From positions 55,043,749-55,107,748 of the forward strand of contig CM047426.1 of assembly GCA_026168455.1 (NCBI GenBank): a stretch of DNA of 64,000 bases. Direction: 5' to 3'. The notes beneath the pieces are model-generated. The model had not been told where the DNA came from, did not search any database, and worked only from the letters and a program-made list of their open reading frames with translations. Positions 54,384 to 64,000 of the stretch are shown piece by piece. A program made the translations under genes and the position numbers. The first letter of the stretch is position 1. Each line of letters begins with the position of its first letter. This DNA comes from Theocolax elegans (Eukaryota > Arthropoda > Insecta > Hymenoptera > Cerocephalidae).

Positions 54384-55728
54384 AACGTTGCACTGGGGAT
54401 CAGGGTGCAGGTTAATGAGCATCAGCAGTTAATATAAATAAAATAGGTAATTATTATAAAAAATAATAATTATGGGTGGGCGCCAGCCGCGTTATTACGC
54501 GACAACTAATCCGATAACTCGCGGGTTATCGCTGATTACTTGGAGCAGTGCTCCGCTGTTGATATTCTGGTTCGCTGTAGGGGAGAGGAAGGGGAAGGAT
54601 GGGACCAGGATCTCGCACACACGTAATTCGGCACTCGGCGGTACCGTCGGCAGAGAGAGGTATTCACGCACACCAACCTTTGCGAAGAATCTGCGACGCT
54701 TGGTCGGGACGCTGTTGCTCTCTCTCTTTCTCTCTTTCTCATACACTCTCTTTCGCTATACGATTATCTGTGGCTTCGCTATTACACCAGGTTCCGTTCA
54801 GGACGGCGGACCGTAGAGCTCTCCCTCTCGGCGTGCTCGAGAGCTCCGTGTTTGTACCGCGCGCCTGCGCAGTACGTATTCGTGTGCGGTACCTCGATCT
54901 CGCGTCTCGCGAGCGGGTCGAGTGCCGCTGTGTTCAGGCTCTATCGGTACAAATCGGCTGTATGGTGATGATGACCTGGTGCTGCTTCCGTCTCGGAGAT
55001 GCGGTACAACCTTTTCCCAGGTAACTATTACCTCGTTCCTTCTAGCGTTATTCACTAAGTTGTACGGTGTGTCCCTCTCCTCGACGACGTCAACCTCGGT
55101 GACTGATAGCCTCTTCGTCTACAGCTCCAGGTAAATACTTTGTCGTGGGGATTACGCGAGTATGCGCATTTATTTTATATACTGTGAAAGAGGTCTGCTA
55201 TATACGTTGTTTACGTATAACAACCTAACCTCAATCTACTCTATACTGTTCCTTGTACAGCTTTAGTGTTTTGCGTACAGCTGTATATCTTCTTCCTTGC
55301 TCCTCGTCCTCTTAATGCGTACTTGTATTGATTACGTGGCTCTTTTACAGCTGTATATTGGTTGGCGTTGGAGGTTCCATAGCCTTCCACCCGGATGGTG
55401 CCTCTTCGCCTAGTCTGCTGTTCTGTGGAGCTAAAGGGGGTCCTCGAGGCTTCCTTATTTATAGCCTCCTTGCTTCATCTGCTTGACGGTGTTAAACCCG
55501 GAGGAGCCTACCTGATGCTGACCGAGATCGTCCAGGGCCTTCAACGCCAGGACCATCCTAGTGCTTCAGATGCTTATGTGTGCTGTGCTTGGGATAGGGT
55601 TTTAGTCTGTGAGGGTAGGTAGGGCTTATTTACTGTGCGCGTAGGTGCAGGGAATTATATATGGGTAGGTAAGTGTTCGTTGTGGGTTCTATCGCTCGTT
55701 CTTGACATGTGCAAAGCACATTGTCACA
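54381..55728 (-). repeat. Solo LTR of family C, diverged subtype (1348 bp)
   Basis: TGTAACGTTGCACTGGGG to CACATTGTCACA with ATAT on both sides. Clearly related to 26845-28335 but with many changes, so an older or separate subfamily. Open frames inside are not genes. Confidence 0.85.
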
Positions 55729-55744
55729 ATATATATATATATAT

Positions 55745-56788
55745 TGTAACGGAGTGAATCTTTGCCGGACCTTGCTCAGATTCCAGGATTCAGGTTTTAA
55801 GGAATTTGAAATACAGTACATAAATACAATTTATCATAAAGACTAATTATTATTAAGACTATGTACATATATAAAAATAAACAAAGATATAATGTAAGTG
55901 TTATAATGTATAATGTAGCTAATTAGTCTGTAATCAAATCAAGATAAAATACTTAATTATTACGCGATCTACGAACTTTACAACGCTGTCTTATAACTAG
56001 TTTCCTAAACGGACGCAACTAACGGTTTTCGTGTATGCTCGCACGGCAATACGGTTCGGGCTAGTACGTATGTTCACGGGGATACGGTCGGGATAATCCA
56101 CGTGTGCTCACGAGGATACGGTCGGGATAGCCCACGTGTGCTCACGAGGGTACGGTCGGGATAATCTACGTGTGCTCACGAAGATACGATCGGGATAACC
56201 CACGTGTGCTCACGAGTGTGCGGTCGGGATAATCTACGTGTGCTCACGAAGATACGGTCGGGATAATCCACGTGTGCTCACGAGGATACGGTCCGGATAA
56301 TCTACGTGTGCTCACGAAGATACGGTCAGGATAATCTACGTGTGCTCACGAAGATACGGATAGGATTAGACACCACGTGTGCTCACGAGGTGACTACGGT
56401 TGGATGCGGTTACGGTAACGGTCGGTACGGTATACGGTAACCGTGTTTACGAACGTGTGCTCACGAACGTATCCACGGTTGCTGCACTAGGTCGGAGAAA
56501 GGGGCTGGTCGTGTGCTCACGGCCAGTCCGATCTGACGTCCAGTTGCAGACTGACTACTGGTGGTTTCGGTGCGCTTTATAGACCCGATTCTGCGAGAGC
56601 GCGCATGCGTATAACGCCTGTCCCCCCACTCCGGACGGGGTCAATGAACTGGCGAGTAGGCACAGTAGTGGAGAGGCGGTCAATGACTCTAATCTATTTA
56701 TAGCGCGGTCGTTGAACTCGAGTTTAACGGCACGTGTCTATCGCGAAGTTATCTTAATATACTACGTACTTATTATTATTATATAAAC
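55745..56788 (-). repeat. Solo LTR of family B, cut by element C
   Basis: Follows the B LTR 14635-15732 from TGTAACGGAGTGAATC and includes the ~34-bp array (about 56066-56365). It stops at ttatataaac where the C LTR begins. The missing last part of the LTR would lie beyond element C, outside the window. Confidence 0.88.
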
Positions 56789-58303
56789 TGTGACGCTGCA
56801 CTGGGGATCAGGGTGCAGGTCAATTAGGGACAACAAGTAATATAAATAATATAAGTATTTATTATAAAAACAACTAATTGAAAGGTGGGCGCCAGCCGCG
56901 TTAACTCGCGACGAATCTCGATAACACGCGGGTTATCGGTAAACACTTGGAGCCGTGCTCCACTGCTCGGATTCCGGCTCGCTGTAGGGGAGGGGAAGGG
57001 GAAGGATGGGGCGGACGGGATGCTCGCACGCACCTTGCGCGGTACACGGCGGTACCGGCAGCAGAGATATGTATAATTCTCACCAACCTTACTAAATCTC
57101 CGGAACACCGGGTTGATCGCTAGTCTCCGGAACACCGGGTTGGTACGCTGTTGCTCGCTTTATCTCTCTCTCTTTCTCACACACTCGCTATCGCCTTGCC
57201 TTCGAGGCACCGGACACGAAATCGGGCTAATCGTGAAAATGTCCGTTCAGGACGGCGGACCGTAGAGCTCTGACTCTCGGCGTGCTCGAGAGTCCCGTGT
57301 TCGTACCGCGCGCCTGCGCAGTACGTACCCGTGCGCGGCACCTCGATCTCGCGTCGTGCGAGCGTCGAGTGCCGCAGTGTTCAGGCTGTATCGGTACGAA
57401 TCGGCTGTATGGTGTTTGTTGACCTGGTGCAGTGTACCTCTCGGCGATGCTGTAGAACTTCATCCTGGGTAATTATTACATCGTTCCGTCTTGCTTATAT
57501 CAACTAATTGGTACGGCGTGAGTTTCAGGTACGAAGCTCACCCGCCGTTGCATTGCTGCCCGACGCCGCCTCGATCATCTCTCCACGACGACGACGTACC
57601 AGAACGACCGGTCCCAGGTCTTCAACTATTCCAGGTAATTCCTTCAGTGTTGGGGTCACGCTAGTGTGCGTGTTCAGGTGTTTAGTATTTTGCAAGGTCT
57701 GCTGTACACGTTGTTTGTGTACAGCAACCTAACCTCTTTGTCCTATACTTTCCTTGTACAGCTGTAGTGATTATATACAGCTGTACACGTATTCCCTTGT
57801 CTTTGTCTTCTGCCGATTGCTGTTGATCCTCTTCCTTGCTCCTTACCCTTTTAATGCGTATTTGTTCTTATAAATATCTGTTTTACAGCTGTATCTTGCT
57901 TGGCGTTGGAGGTTCTTCGGCTTCCTGCCTGGGTACCATCTCATCGCCCTGACTGCTATGCTGTGAGGCTTCGGAGGGTCCTGGAGACTTCGTAGTGATC
58001 GCCTCCCTTGACTATCCTGTTGGCTGTGCCAGACTCGGAGGAGCCCACCTGATGATTTGAGCTCGCCCAAGATCCTCATCGCCAGGATCACCTAGTGCTT
58101 CGGCTGCATGTGTGTGTTGCGCTTGAGGTGGGGTTATTAGACTGTGAGGGTAGGTAGGACGTAGTTAATGTGCGGGTAGGTAGTTAGGAAATAGTATGTG
58201 GGTAGGTAGTATAGCTAGGGACTCGTTTAGCTTATCCGGGTAGGTAGGTGTTTGTCAGGGGTTCAGTCGCTCGCTCTTGACATGTGCAAAGCACATTGTC
58301 ACA
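56789..58303 (-). repeat. 3' LTR of element C (1515 bp)
   Basis: TGTGACGCTGCACTGGGG to CACATTGTCACA. Very close to the solo LTR at 26845. Confidence 0.9.
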
Positions 58304-59174
58304 ACTCCCCCCCACCAAACCGAAATTACGCGGAAGTCGTAATTTCAATAAAATGCTAACAATAATGCTAAGCTAAAAAAAAAATATAACCAATGCTGCT
58401 AATTATTATTTTACTTCAAATTTCCTATGCTTATATGATGCTAAAGTTGGTGGGGGTAATTACGCTTGCTCACTTAATAAATATCCAAATAGCCGGTGCT
58501 ATTGGTACGGGGTATAAGTGTATAGTCTCCTTGACTAGCTGCTTGGCTGGAAATCTGTGTATGTATACGCGCTGTATGGTGTATAACTTTTAGCTGCTTT
58601 TAAATAATTTAAAATTACTTAATATATAACGACGACTGGCCCCAATACATAAAATATACATAATAATATATAATATTCGCATTTGTTTGAGAGCTCTATC
58701 CCTACTCGCGATACTCTCATACCTCATACTTACATGATAGCAGTCATACTCATACTGTTATACAATTTAATATATATATAAATTCTGGGAATAATCAAAA
58801 TTAACAAAATAATGAACATGAAATAATATAAAATATAAACAGAAAATTAATAAGGTGTGGTGAATTATTACCTTCTGCTGCTTGTGAGTTCTTTGTTTTA
58901 ACTCTTTCTTTTACCGATTCATTTAATCATTACATATAATCTAAATTATTTGTTTATTTGCTCTGCTTATAATCACCACCCTTATTGATTGGGAAAATTT
59001 GTCATTTTGGGTTGGGGACTTAATAATTATACTACATGGATTTCGTTATATATGTAATTTATTCATATAAAAAAAGAAGAAAACAAAACACAAAAAAAAT
59101 TTTTACTCCATTTTTTCTCTGGTGGGGAAGTGTATATGGGAGGACGTTTTATAGGGAGCTGTATGGGAGGGGAT
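58304..59174 (-). other. Element C 3' UTR and polypurine tract
   Basis: Plus-strand ctcccccccacc at about 58305-58316 is the complement of the polypurine tract GGTGGGGGGGAG. The remainder is AT-rich and matches C' 43895-44787. Confidence 0.8.
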
Positions 59175-60125
59175 TTATTTCCTCCCTCCCATTTTCCTCT
59201 GCATCTCCCAATAGCCCTCTGCGCAGCGGGGGCAGTTCTTGGAGAAAACTCCCCTCCTCCCGCAGTTCCTGCAGAAAACCGCGTTTGGGGAGGGGCAGTT
59301 CCTCCAGCTATGTCCCAGCCCCCCGCAATTCCAACATCCCGGGCGGCATTCGCTCGGGTCGGGCCGGGACATACGTGCCTCTGCGGGAATAACTCCGCTT
59401 GTTGTTGATGCTGCCCCTACTGCAGCAGACGGCGTAGATCTGCAGGAGGGGTCACTGGGAGGGGGAAGGGTTGTGGGAGGCTGTATGGGTTGGGACATTA
59501 AGGGTGGTGGGATTGGGGATGTTGGTGGCTGGGTTTGGGCATCTGTGGGATTCGGGATATTGAGGGACATCAGGGCAGCGGGTTTTGGGGAGGTGGGGGA
59601 TGGGAGAGCGGGTAGGGACAAGGGAGCTGTACTGGGTGTGGGTAGGTTGGGCACGGGACAGGGAGGGGGCATGTTCACGGGCACATGTATATAAGTGTAC
59701 ATGCCCGTGGACGGGTCAAGGACTGGGCGGGAAATAATTGGTTGGGGAAGGAACGCTGGGATGTAAAGGGAAGGTGGTTGGGATGGCGGTGTGGGGGTGG
59801 CTGTAGGGGGGCTGTATGGGGTCACAGCTGTACTGGTGGTGGCTATTGGGGTGAGGGCTGCTACCTCCGGTCTTGATGCCGCTGGGCGGAAATCAGGGTT
59901 GGCGCAAAGGTGGCGCCCTCCCCTGACGCATCCTCTGGTGCCTGGGCAGGTTGTGCGTTGGCCTGCTCCTGGAGGGGTGTTTGCTGGTTCATCAGCTAAA
60001 TGTAATCTTTCCAGGATCCCCTCCAGGTCCTGCCCAGGTCTCCTCAGCTCCGTGGGCCGTACGGTGAAGCGGCCACGGCCACGGGCTCTCTGCGTCGCTG
60101 ACGCGCCTCTTCCCATTCTTTCCAT
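59175..60125 (-). CDS. Element C ORF3: proline-rich, two zinc knuckles, after pol
   Basis: 316 codons from an ATG. Residues 1-60 are Arg/Gly-rich, 85-250 very Pro/Thr/Ser-rich, and the C-terminus has CWNCGGLGHSWRNC (264-277, CX2CX4HX4C) and CRNCGRRGVFSKNC (285-298) in which the His is Val. It closely resembles the end of the gag-like frame of C'. A nucleocapsid-like RNA-binding role is likely. In ordinary Gypsy elements this domain precedes pol; here it lies downstream of the integrase and directly before the 3' UTR. An upstream gag outside the window cannot be excluded. Confidence 0.8.
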   Translation of the reverse strand: MERMGRGASATQRARGRGRFTVRPTELRRPGQDLEGILERLHLADEPANTPPGAGQRTTCPGTRGCVRGGRHLCANPDFRPAASRPEVAALTPIATTSTAVTPYSPPTATPTPPSQPPSLYIPAFLPQPIISRPVLDPSTGMYTYIHVPVNMPPPCPVPNLPTPSTAPLSLPALPSPTSPKPAALMSLNIPNPTDAQTQPPTSPIPPPLMSQPIQPPTTLPPPSDPSCRSTPSAAVGAASTTSGVIPAEARMSRPDPSECRPGCWNCGGLGHSWRNCPSPNAVFCRNCGRRGVFSKNCPRCAEGYWEMQRKMGGRK

Positions 60126-60254
60126 TCTACAGGGAAATACTTATTCTTATTTTCTAATCTCGCTTAAACTTACCCGTTGCTATTATCAGGTTTGATTATT
60201 TATTTATTTTTTTTTTTTCAAAATTTACCTATTTAACTTTATTCTTAATTTGCC

Positions 60255-61089
60255 TTAATTAATTTTTCGGGGCCTACCTCGCTTTCTAGGTGGGTTATTG
60301 CTACTTGGGTGGTTTTGCTGTATATTTTGTGCTATTGGACGCTGCGAAGGGGAAGAATGCATTTTAGGTGGGATAACGTTTCTAGGAGGGATATAACGCT
60401 TAAGATCATTTACATAGACTTTGACCCTTCGCTTAGTATCTTCGTCTTCAACAATATAATAGTTTGCCGAAACTACTTCTACTACTCTCGCGGGGCCTAT
60501 GTTTATTGGTGCCATTTTTGCTGTAAAATGATTATCTTTTGAGGACAATACCCTATTGCGTCGACATACTCGATCGCCAACATGGTATTGTACTAATCTG
60601 CGTCCTTTATTGTAGTGTCTAGCTTGTCTAGCCACTGCTGTGTCTATATGTCTTCTAACAAGATCATATATTGCTGGAAGTCTATGTAATCTTTCGATCC
60701 ACGCTGCTGTATTTGGTGCTGGAGGGGGGGTCTGAGGACTCTAGGTGCTTTCTTATAAGGGCTGTTGGGATAGGGTTTCTGCCGAAATTTAAAAAATGCT
60801 GGGCTGTATTTAGTTGTAGAGTGGACGACTGTATTGAGAGCGAAGCAGAACTCTCCTAAATGTCGATCCCACTCCCGATGATCTTCCTCAATGAAGCTGT
60901 TTATCATCGGTTTCAGGTTTCTATTTACCCTTTCTACAGGGTTAGCTTGTGCGAAATAGGGCGGAATTAATGACTGTATAATTCCGTACTGCTGTATTTC
61001 TCTGCAACTTGGCGATTTGCGAATTCTGTCCCATTGTCCGAAATTAGGTATTTGGGACAACCCCAACGGTTAATGACTAACTCATCGAA
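60255..61089 (-). pseudogene. Duplicated integrase segment of element C
   Basis: Begins at FDELVINRWG of the integrase core (residue 471 of the downstream copy) and runs to the same pol end, PPRKRGRPRKIN. It differs from 61749-62583 only by one-base changes in homopolymers (for example an extra A near 60790 and a G near 60723), which break the frame. The join to ORF3 sequence at 61089-61092 is abrupt. Confidence 0.88.
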
Positions 61090-61091
61090 CG

Positions 61092-61618
61092 ATGGGAGAG
61101 CGGGTAGGGACAAGGGAGCTGTACTGGGTGTGGGTAGGTTGGGCACGGGACAGGGAGGGGGCATGTTCACGGGCACATGTATATAGTGTACATGCCCGTG
61201 GACGGGTCAAGGACTGGGCGGGAAATAAATTGGTTGGGGAAGGAACGCTGGGATGTAAAGGGAAGGTTGGTTGGGATGGCGGTGTGGGGGTGGCTGTAGG
61301 GGGGCTGTATGGGGTCACAGCTGTACTGGTGGTGGCTATTGGGGTGAGGGCTGCTACCTCCGGTCTTGATGCCGCTGGGCGGAAATCAGGGTTGGCGCAA
61401 AGGTGGCGCCCTCCCCTGACGCATCCTCTGGTGCCTGGGCAGGTTGTGCGTTGGCCTGCTCCTGGAGGGGTGTTTGCTGGTTCATCAGCTAAATGTAATC
61501 TTTCCAGGATCCCCTCCAGGTCCTGCCCAGGTCTCCTCAGCTCCGTGGGCCGTACGGTGAAGCGGCCACGGCCACGGGCTCTCTGCGTCGCTGACGCGCC
61601 TCTTCCCATTCTTTCCAT
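61092..61618 (-). pseudogene. Truncated first copy of ORF3
   Basis: Same start as ORF3 at 60125 (MERMGRGASATQRARG) but it ends at SLPALPS, where the duplicated integrase segment follows. A one-base indel also shifts it near 61260. It lies 130 bases after the pol stop, the natural ORF3 position. Confidence 0.85.
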
Positions 61619-61748
61619 TCTACAGGGAAATACTTATTCTTATTTTCTAATCTCGCTTAAACTTACCCGTTGCTATTATCAGGTTTGATTATTTATTTAT
61701 TTTTTTTTTTTTCAAAATTTACCTATTTAACTTTATTCTTAATTTGCC

Positions 61749-64000
61749 TTAATTAATTTTTCGGGGCCTACCTCGCTTTCTAGGTGGGTTATTGCTACTT
61801 GGGTGGTTTTGCTGTATATTTTGTGCTATTGGACGCTGCGAAGGGGAAGAATGCATTTTAGGTGGGATAACGTTTCTAGGAGGGATATAACGCTTAAGAT
61901 CATTTACATAGACTTTGACCCTTCGCTTAGTATCTTCGTCTTCAACAATATAATAGTTTGCCGAAACTACTTCTACTACTCTCGCGGGGCCTATGTTTAT
62001 TGGTGCCATTTTTGCTGTAAAATGATTATCTTTTGAGGACAATACCCTATTGCGTCGACATACTCGATCGCCAACATGGTATTGTACTAATCTGCGTCCT
62101 TTATTGTAGTGTCTAGCTTGTCTAGCCACTGCTGTGTCTATATGTCTTCTAACAAGATCATATATTGCTGGAAGTCTATGTAATCTTTCGATCCACGCTG
62201 CTGTATTTGGTGCTGGAGGGGGGTCTGAGGACTCTAGGTGCTTTCTTATAAGGGCTGTTGGGATAGGGTTTCTGCCGAAATTTAAAAATGCTGGGCTGTA
62301 TTTAGTTGTAGAGTGGACGACTGTATTGAGAGCGAAGCAGAACTCTCCTAAATGTCGATCCCACTCCCGATGATCTTCCTCAATGAAGCTGTTTATCATC
62401 GGTTTCAGGTTTCTATTTACCCTTTCTACAGGGTTAGCTTGTGCGAAATAGGGCGGAATTAATGACTGTATAATTCCGTACTGCTGTAATTTCTCTGCAA
62501 CTTGGCGATTTGCGAATTCTGTCCCATTGTCCGAAATTAGGTATTTGGGACAACCCCAACGGTTAATGACTAACTCATCGAACGCTTGGAGTACGCTTTT
62601 TGCGTCGGCTCGTCTCAATGCTTTCATTTCGACATAACGGGTAAATAAGTCCTCAAAGACTATTATGTACCTGAAACCTTGCTTTGATGGAGGTTTCGGT
62701 CCCATTATGTCGACTGCTACTACTGTCCAAGGTCCATCTATGTTCCTGCCTTCCATTATTCCTGCTGGAGCCTGCTGATTGCTCTTGTGAGCTTGACACT
62801 CTTGACAAGCTCTCACATAATTGCAGGTATCATAGTATATCCCTGGCCAGTAGTAGTAGGTGGCTAACCTTGCATAGGTTTTGTCATTTCCCAAATGACC
62901 GGCTTGCGGGGTATAGTGCGCTTCATAGAGAGCTTTCTCTCTATCAGCTGCTGGCAGTATTAACTTCCAAGCATCTAGGTCGGGGACTAATGGGTCTACA
63001 AGGGGATTGGGACGGTGTGCGTATAAAAGGTTGTCTTTTATACATAAATCCGGGTATTTTTGGGGAGATTTTATTACTGCTTGGATCTTCATTTGGTACC
63101 AAGGATCGCTTGTATTAATTGTGGCTGTAGCTGCTAATGCTGTATCTTCATATGCTCTTGAAAGTGCGTCAGGTACCTTATGGTATGCTCCTTTCCTGTG
63201 CACAAATTTAAATTTATAATTTTGCAGGATTGTGTTCCATCGAGCCAATCTGCCTGTCGGATCCTTGATGTTGTGAAGCCAGAGAAGGCTGTGGTGGTCT
63301 GTTACCACGGTAAATTCTTCACCTTGAAGGTAACCTTTTAGTCTTTCAATCGACCACAATACTGCCAAACACTCCTTCTCTGTCACCGTATAATTACGTT
63401 CCGCTTTACTCAGTGTACGGCTAACGTAATATATAGGATGTTCTTCACCATCTATTTCCTGGGTAAGCACACCGGCTATAGCGTAGTCGCTAGCATCGGT
63501 TTGGAGGGTAAAGGGGAGGGAAAAATCGGGGCGGGCTAAAACAGGGGCTTGGGTTAGGGCTAGCTTCATTTTCTCGAATGCATCCTGCTGTTCCTGATGC
63601 CATTGCCATCTGACATCCTTTCGCGTTAAATAATTTAACGGTGCTCTGTATTCAGCTAATTTCCCAATAAACCTTGAATACCAACCAATTAAGCCAGTAA
63701 AGCGTCTGAGTTGCTTTAAATTGGTTGGGGCTGGATACTCTAGTATCGGTCGTATCTTATCTACATTTGTTTTGAGGCCATCCTCATTAACAATGTATCC
63801 TAGATAAGTTACTTCCGCGCAGCAGAATTCGGACTTGTCTCTGTTTATTTGTAAGTTTACCTTTTTGAGGGCGGTTAGCACTATTCTTAACCATTTTAGG
63901 TGCTCCTCAAAGGTTTTGGCTGTAATTATAATATCGTCCAGATATGCGAATACGTTTGGTTCCCATTCTGGCTTTATAAGCTTGTCCATCATTTTCTGGA
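61749..64000 (-). CDS. Element C Pol: RT palm, RNase H, integrase (partial)
   Basis: An open frame of about 750 codons that enters from beyond the right edge. RT: FAYLDDIIITAKTFEEH at residues 15-31 with YLDD (17-20), then LGYIVNEDGLKT. RNase H: TDASDYAIAGVLTQ (165-178), TEKECLAVLW, VVTDHHSLLW. Integrase zinc domain H359, H366, C396, C399; core D428 (AVDIMGP), D488 (ISDNGTEF), E523 (NPVERVNRN). The tail KRGRPRKIN at the stop has an AT-hook core. All catalytic residues seen are intact, so this enzyme could be active if the missing front is. Confidence 0.93.
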   Translation of the reverse strand, partial: QKMMDKLIKPEWEPNVFAYLDDIIITAKTFEEHLKWLRIVLTALKKVNLQINRDKSEFCCAEVTYLGYIVNEDGLKTNVDKIRPILEYPAPTNLKQLRRFTGLIGWYSRFIGKLAEYRAPLNYLTRKDVRWQWHQEQQDAFEKMKLALTQAPVLARPDFSLPFTLQTDASDYAIAGVLTQEIDGEEHPIYYVSRTLSKAERNYTVTEKECLAVLWSIERLKGYLQGEEFTVVTDHHSLLWLHNIKDPTGRLARWNTILQNYKFKFVHRKGAYHKVPDALSRAYEDTALAATATINTSDPWYQMKIQAVIKSPQKYPDLCIKDNLLYAHRPNPLVDPLVPDLDAWKLILPAADREKALYEAHYTPQAGHLGNDKTYARLATYYYWPGIYYDTCNYVRACQECQAHKSNQQAPAGIMEGRNIDGPWTVVAVDIMGPKPPSKQGFRYIIVFEDLFTRYVEMKALRRADAKSVLQAFDELVINRWGCPKYLISDNGTEFANRQVAEKLQQYGIIQSLIPPYFAQANPVERVNRNLKPMINSFIEEDHREWDRHLGEFCFALNTVVHSTTKYSPAFLNFGRNPIPTALIRKHLESSDPPPAPNTAAWIERLHRLPAIYDLVRRHIDTAVARQARHYNKGRRLVQYHVGDRVCRRNRVLSSKDNHFTAKMAPINIGPARVVEVVSANYYIVEDEDTKRRVKVYVNDLKRYIPPRNVIPPKMHSSPSQRPIAQNIQQNHPSSNNPPRKRGRPRKIN

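Larger units (their letters stand above)
56789..64000 (-). mobile_element. Gypsy element C, 3' part, running off the window
   Basis: Minus-strand order from the right edge: pol (RT palm, RNase H, integrase), a truncated copy of ORF3, a duplicated piece of pol, full ORF3, 3' UTR and 3' LTR. The coding regions are open, so it is the youngest element here. Its insertion target is the B solo LTR. The 5' LTR, any gag and the start of pol are beyond 64000. Confidence 0.9.

Noticed and set aside
59239..61688. Plus-strand frames of 134-198 codons
   Set aside because: Shadows of the GC-rich ORF3 on the minus strand, rich in Gly and Trp from its proline codons.

Overview
The window looks like a heterochromatin-like, low-GC piece of an arthropod genome, most likely an insect. 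The evidence is indirect: invertebrate-type Ty3/Gypsy, Copia, Penelope and R1-clade elements, a Copia primer site matching animal initiator tRNA-Met, and tRNA-headed SINEs. Nothing fixes the order or species. Nearly all of the sequence is transposable elements nested in one another; most 'ORFs' are their fragments. Only two small pieces look like host genes: one exon of 5-oxoprolinase (31542-31653, +) and the last two exons of a gene with a possible BEN-like domain (33989-34451, -).

Layout. 1-2.8 kb: short repeats, a MITE and a 1.65-kb foldback element. 2.8-10.4 kb: a non-coding Helitron-like repeat ('H1') split by a 7-kb Copia element with 5-bp target duplications. 10.6-16.4 kb: a deleted Gypsy element ('A') whose 3' LTR was entered by a second Gypsy ('B', 4-bp TSD) and by a SINE. 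16.4-22.1 kb: another H copy split by a Penelope element (12-bp TSD). 22.1-23.5 kb: a 5'-truncated R1-clade retrotransposon inside a CA/ACAY microsatellite. 23.7-26.8 kb: two more H copies and a hairpin repeat ('F'). 26.8-31 kb: a solo LTR of family 'C' and a decayed C-like element. 31-35 kb: host exons and a second giant foldback. 35-36.2 kb: candidate solo LTR 'K'. 36.2-49.7 kb: Gypsy 'D' on the minus strand, broken by a solo LTR ('E'), a pol-less relative of C (C', 39.7-45.1 kb) and a hAT MITE. 49.7-56.8 kb: small repeats, an E solo LTR, an 850-bp TRIM, and solo LTRs of C and B. 56.8-64 kb: the 3' part of a young Gypsy C element running off the right edge.

Most interesting: the 210-bp LTRs of the TRIM at 52836-53685 carry a tRNA-like A box, B box and a T7 run, which together would make a complete internal Pol III unit. 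The unrelated LTR of element D carries the same arrangement, in sense orientation, with the same 12-base terminator context. This is a tRNA-type parallel to the plant Cassandra elements, whose LTRs carry 5S promoters. Second, family C has its two-knuckle nucleocapsid-like ORF downstream of pol, next to the 3' UTR, and C' has the same ORF-3' UTR junction. Third, several junctions (59.6-62.6 kb, 20.4-21.0 kb) are duplications whose copies differ only or mainly by single-base indels, which suggests long-read assembly error.

The LTR insertions prefer (TA)n tracts: at least five have ATAT on the flanks. Letters A-K are names used only in this answer.
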